Origin: Flavobacterium cupreum
GTDB lineage: Bacteria; Bacteroidota; Bacteroidia; Flavobacteriales; Flavobacteriaceae
NCBI RefSeq assembly: GCF_003996965.1
Contig: NZ_QWDM01000022.1
Coordinates: 20,338 to 84,337 of the forward strand
Direction of reading: 5' to 3'
Length of the DNA stretch: 64,000 nt
Shown: piece by piece, positions 61,324 through 64,000 of the stretch
How positions within the stretch are numbered: position 1 is the first letter of the stretch
How the letters are laid out: each line of letters starts with the position of its first letter
Notes under the pieces: model-generated
The model's database searches: none
What the model saw: the letters and a program-made list of their open reading frames with translations, nothing else
Told to the model about the DNA's origin: nothing
Program-made: the position numbers and the translations under genes

Positions 61324-61389
61324 CAAATGTATTATCGTAAAAGTTGTAGGGATAGAATGCATCGCTCAATAAATAGAAAAAAATGTTCA
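61324..61389 (-). promoter_or_regulatory. Promoter element D: TGAAC-N16-TGAGCGATG plus TACATTTG (minus strand)
   Basis: Read on the minus strand, TGAAC starts at 61389 and TGAGCGATGCATTCTA at 61368, 21 bases apart. TACATTTG begins at 61331, 37 bases after the second half-site. The spacer TTTTTTTCTATTTAT is identical to that in element A. Transcription would start near 61317 and read through GH65 and GH30 with a leader of about 130 nt. Confidence 0.75.
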
Positions 61390-61876
61390 TTCTGTGCGTA
61401 CTTCAATAATATTGATTTACAATTAAAAAAAAGTATATTAAATTGTAACCACCACTATAAGAATATTGATTGTATTATTAATTAAGAAGTAGCTAACCGA
61501 AACTACATCAAATAATATTCAACACGCTCATGCCTTTTTTGATAAATTTCTAGTAAAATCTTTGAGCCAAGCCTTAAGTTTTAATACCTGCTGACCAGAT
61601 CATTTATTGCATTTAAAATTTTCGAAATAAGAGTTTTAGAATTTGATCAACTTCACTTTATAAAATTGACCTTATATAAAAAATCAAACATAGAGAAAAT
61701 CAGGCTTTATACTTGGGAGGGAAAATTTTTAACCTAACCATTTATCTATACTTTCTGAGCGGTTACTTATATGAGACCAATACGGCTGTAGAATATGTCA
61801 TCATTAAAAGCTTAATTTACCGATTAAGTCGTAATTCTTTAATTAAGTATTGTTTAGCAATGATTAGTTAGTATCA
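61390..61876. other. Divergent intergenic region between GH65 and GH10; no gene seen
   Basis: Roughly 490 bp between the two opposite-facing promoter elements D and C, part of a 1090-bp gene-free gap. Very AT-rich, with no intact frame. A 60-residue frame at 61303-61485 runs over element D and is not called. Confidence 0.5.
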
Positions 61877-61942
61877 TGAGCGATTTTTTCTATTTATTGA
61901 GCGATGTATCCTATAACTCTTAATCTATCGATAATATATTTG
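61877..61942 (+). promoter_or_regulatory. Promoter element C: two TGAGCGAT half-sites plus TATATTTG
   Basis: TGAGCGAT starts at 61877 and 61898, 21 bases apart, the second continuing GTATCCTA as in element A. TATATTTG at 61935-61942 begins 37 bases after the second half-site. It faces GH10, whose start codon is about 330 nt beyond the expected transcription start, an unusually long leader. Confidence 0.77.
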
Positions 61943-62069
61943 GTGTCTCAAAATTGTTTTTACATAATTCTATAATAATTAACTAAATATAAAAAATGAA
62001 TAACAAATTTCTATTCTGGATTTATGTATCACTCCGGTATCCGCAAAAGCAAAATTTGGTGCAGGAAAC

Positions 62070-62250
62070 CTAGTGGTTTCGAAATTTATATATCATTTGG
62101 ATAAAACTATAGTTACCTTTATTTACGTGCCTTTCAAATGTTTGAACATCAGCAGAATGAAAATCATAAATAGTCCCTAAATCAGAATTTAACGTAGCTA
62201 AATTATAGAAATCTCCAAGCCGACTGCGATGAGTACAAAATATTTAATGA
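62070..62250 (-). pseudogene. Protein-like fragment on the minus strand, unidentified
   Basis: In the leader of GH10 the minus strand encodes, after a stop, about 55 residues including RLGDFYNLATLNSDLGTIYD and VNKGNYSFIQMIYKFRNH, then a TAG at 62070-62072. The composition is protein-like and unlike the surrounding noise, but no start codon or upstream body is present. It is probably the last part of a gene whose rest was deleted. I do not recognise the family. Confidence 0.35.
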
Positions 62251-62278
62251 AAAAATAATTATAAAATAAAACATAGTA

Positions 62279-63904
62279 ATGAAATTTAGAATACTTATAA
62301 TAAGCTTATTTTTTAGCGCCAGCTATATGCTTTCTGCTCAGGAATATCAGCCGCTGAATCAATCACTAAGTGCACTTGCACCATCAAATATTTTTCCGGC
62401 AGACGCTACTAAAAGTTTTAGTTTTACCGATACCAGTAATGGAACTAAACCAGCCACATTTGAGGTCAATAGTAATAAGAACTCACCTGTATTTGTAGCA
62501 GAAGTTTTTTCAACTGCAAAATCACATTTCAATATACAAGCAAGATGGAAAAGTAACGGAAAAATTAAGAAAGGAGCTGTTTTAATGGCGCGAATGTCCA
62601 TGCGTGCTGTGTATGCTAAACAGGAATCAGGGGAATCGAATGTTAATTTTTACATAGATTCGAAAAATGGTAGCAGAAGTGTCGCCATATTTCTGGCAGC
62701 GGGTCCAGAATGGAAAAGTTACAATATTCCTTTTACTGTTAATGCGGATATACCTGATGGGGAAGCTTTAATCGGTATTACATTTGGCGCACTTGCTCAA
62801 AAAGTTGAAATAACTAATATTGAAGTTTTGAATTTTGAAAATAAAACAACATTAGAAAAGTTACCGATTACCCGATTTACCTATTTAGGGCGTGAAGAAA
62901 ATGCGGCATGGAGAATAGCTGCTCTTAAAAGGATTGAAGAAATTAGAACAACACCACTTAATATTCAAGTTGTGAGTGCAGACGGTAAACCCGTAAAAGG
63001 GGCAAAAGTAGAAGCCCGACTTGTACAGTCTGATTTTATTTGGGGAACGGCTGCCAAAGAAGATTTACTTGCAGAAGATTTACCAAACTCAGTTAAATAT
63101 AAACAGACTTTAAAAGAATTTTTCAATACAGCTGTCGTTGAAAATGGTTTTAAGTGTCTTCGCTGGGATTCGCCTTTGCAACCTCAAACTAAACGTGCTT
63201 TTGAATGGCTGGAAAAAGAAGGACTGCGTCAGCGAGGTCATAATTTGGTTTGGATGGGTTGGAAATTCAATGATCCAAAAGTGAAAGAGTTGGCTTTGAC
63301 AGATACTGCGGCTTTTGAAGCTTATATTATCAAAAATATTAAAGAAAAAATGGCTTACACCAAAGGTCGTGTTATTGCTTTGGATGTAATTAATGAATAC
63401 AATCATGAGCAGGATTTTTTAAAATACTTACCAAAAGATATTGCCATAAAGTTTTATAAACTGGCAAAAGAACTCGATCCAAAAGCGCAACTTTTTATGA
63501 ATGAGTACGCAATGCTCAACAGTATCGAGAGTCCACGTAATATTAAAACCTATCTCGATACTATTGCAACAATGCGTGCAAAAGGTGCGCCGATAGATGC
63601 CATTGGTATTCAAGGACATGTGGGACGCCAGCCCCGAAATCCGGCTCAGGTAATTACCGATTTGGATATGTTTAATTCTACTGGTTTGCCAGTACAAATT
63701 ACCGAATTTGACGTGAATACTCCCGACGAAGAATTGCAGGCCGATTATACACGTGACTTTTTGATAGCTTGTTACAGTCATCCTACTGTTAGCGGTTTTG
63801 TTAAATGGGGATTTTGGCAAAATGCACATTGGAAACCTGATGCCGCTATGTTTCGCACCGATTGGACAGCTAAGCTGGAAAAACCGGTCAATTTGACCAC
63901 CTAA
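62279..63904 (+). pseudogene. GH10 endo-beta-1,4-xylanase-like gene, 3' end cut by an insertion element
   Basis: 541 codons. Signal peptide to SAQ (~22), an N-terminal beta-sandwich of about 170 residues resembling a carbohydrate-binding domain (FSFTDTSNGTKPATFEV), then a GH10 barrel: FIWGTAAKEDLLAEDL, KCLRWDSPLQPQTKRAFEWL, GHNLVWMGW, ALDVINEYNHEQDFL (acid/base E ~372), GIQGHVGRQ, QITEFDVNTPDE (nucleophile E ~476) and VKWGFWQNAHWKPDAAMFR. After DWTAK the sequence becomes LEKPVNLTT and stops inside the repeats of an insertion-element end. Most GH10 proteins continue past this point to complete the last helix. Both catalytic residues are kept, so residual function cannot be excluded. Driven by promoter C. 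Confidence 0.85.
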
Positions 63905-63974
63905 TTCCGGAGTAAATTGACCACCCGTTCCGGAGCAAACTGACCACCTAATTCCGGAGCAAATTGACCACCAG
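63886..63974. mobile_element. Terminal repeats of an IS21-type insertion element (rest outside window)
   Basis: TGACCAC recurs at 63894, 63918, 63941 and 63965, with spacings of 24, 23 and 24 bases. Each unit reads TGACCACCTAATTCCGGAGCAAAT or close to it. Tandem terminal repeats of about 20-25 bp are a feature of IS21-family ends, and this CCGGAG/TGACCACC pattern is familiar from Bacteroidota IS21 copies. No transposase is visible because the window ends at 64000. The exact insertion point lies around 63880-63895. Confidence 0.6.
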
Positions 63975-64000
63975 GTTTTGTGGTGAATTAAGTATTAAAA

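Noticed and set aside
61303..61485. 60-codon frame on the + strand between GH65 and GH10
   Set aside because: It covers promoter element D on the other strand and is rich in AT-derived residues; no evidence of coding.
63894..63974. The TGACCAC repeats as a CRISPR array
   Set aside because: The unit repeats end to end at 23-24 bp with no variable spacers, and the pattern fits an insertion-element end.
1..64000. tRNA, rRNA, integrase or phage genes that would mark a genomic island
   Set aside because: None was recognised on reading the window; only IS remnants are present.

Overview
The window looks like a Flavobacterium-type member of the Bacteroidota. It is AT-rich, carries a SusC/SusD pair, a type IX secretion C-terminal domain, and promoters with the Bacteroidota -7 box TAnnTTTG, and it has almost no Shine-Dalgarno sequences. 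Nearly all of it is one carbohydrate-utilisation region, with about twenty glycan-cleaving enzymes, one outer-membrane glycan importer pair, a complete glucuronate catabolic operon, one LacI-type regulator and several gene remnants. I saw no tRNA, rRNA, CRISPR or phage genes.

Layout. (1) 1-8839: tail of a GH31 enzyme, GH125 alpha-1,6-mannosidase, a GH5 mannosidase-like enzyme, GH127 beta-L-arabinofuranosidase-like enzyme, ribokinase and a GRP/RhaT-type sugar transporter. (2) 8921-14908: GH3, a CE2-like SGNH esterase, and a GH3 with PA14 insert. (3) 15193-20240: a promoter followed by two matching TGTGC-N4-GCACA dyads in the leader, then susC, susD and a terminator. (4) 20329-32234: uronate isomerase, mannonate oxidoreductase (SDR), RraA-like protein, mannonate dehydratase, FAD/Fe-S oxidoreductase, Na+/solute symporter, a beta-propeller lyase-like protein, KDG kinase and KDPG aldolase. 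This is the route glucuronate -> fructuronate -> mannonate -> KDG -> KDPG -> pyruvate + glyceraldehyde-3-P. (5) 32474-36610: small protein, LacI regulator, divergent GH38. (6) 36705-41618: a secreted beta-helix protein with a T9SS tail, then decayed genes (ROK, sialate O-acetylesterase, frameshifted SIS protein). (7) 41666-57154: GH92, GH2, GH92, GH3, a GH101/GH129-like enzyme, a heparinase II/III-like lyase and a GH36 enzyme in one tight + strand run. (8) 57235-61188 on the - strand: IS982-type remnant, GH30, GH65. (9) 62279-64000: a GH10 gene cut off by what looks like the multiply repeated end of an IS21-type element.

How it may work together (inference). The secreted and outer-membrane enzymes would trim a heteroglycan containing alpha-mannose, a uronic acid and pentoses. 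SusCD would import oligosaccharides, periplasmic GH92/GH125/GH38/GH2/GH3/GH36/GH65 enzymes would finish them, and the cytoplasmic kinases and the KDG route would feed central metabolism.

The most interesting signal is regulatory. Four promoters at 32474, 36705, 61389 (minus) and 61877 carry the same two-part element: two TGAGC half-sites exactly 21 bp apart, with the second 37-38 bp before a TAnnTTTG box. They drive four separate units: small ORF/LacI/GH38, the T9SS beta-helix gene, GH65-GH30, and GH10. The arrangement fits an AraC-type or hybrid two-component activator that is not encoded in the window. The intergenic regions also hold several gene fossils (GH3, GH38, ROK, esterase, transposase), so the locus appears to have been rebuilt repeatedly.
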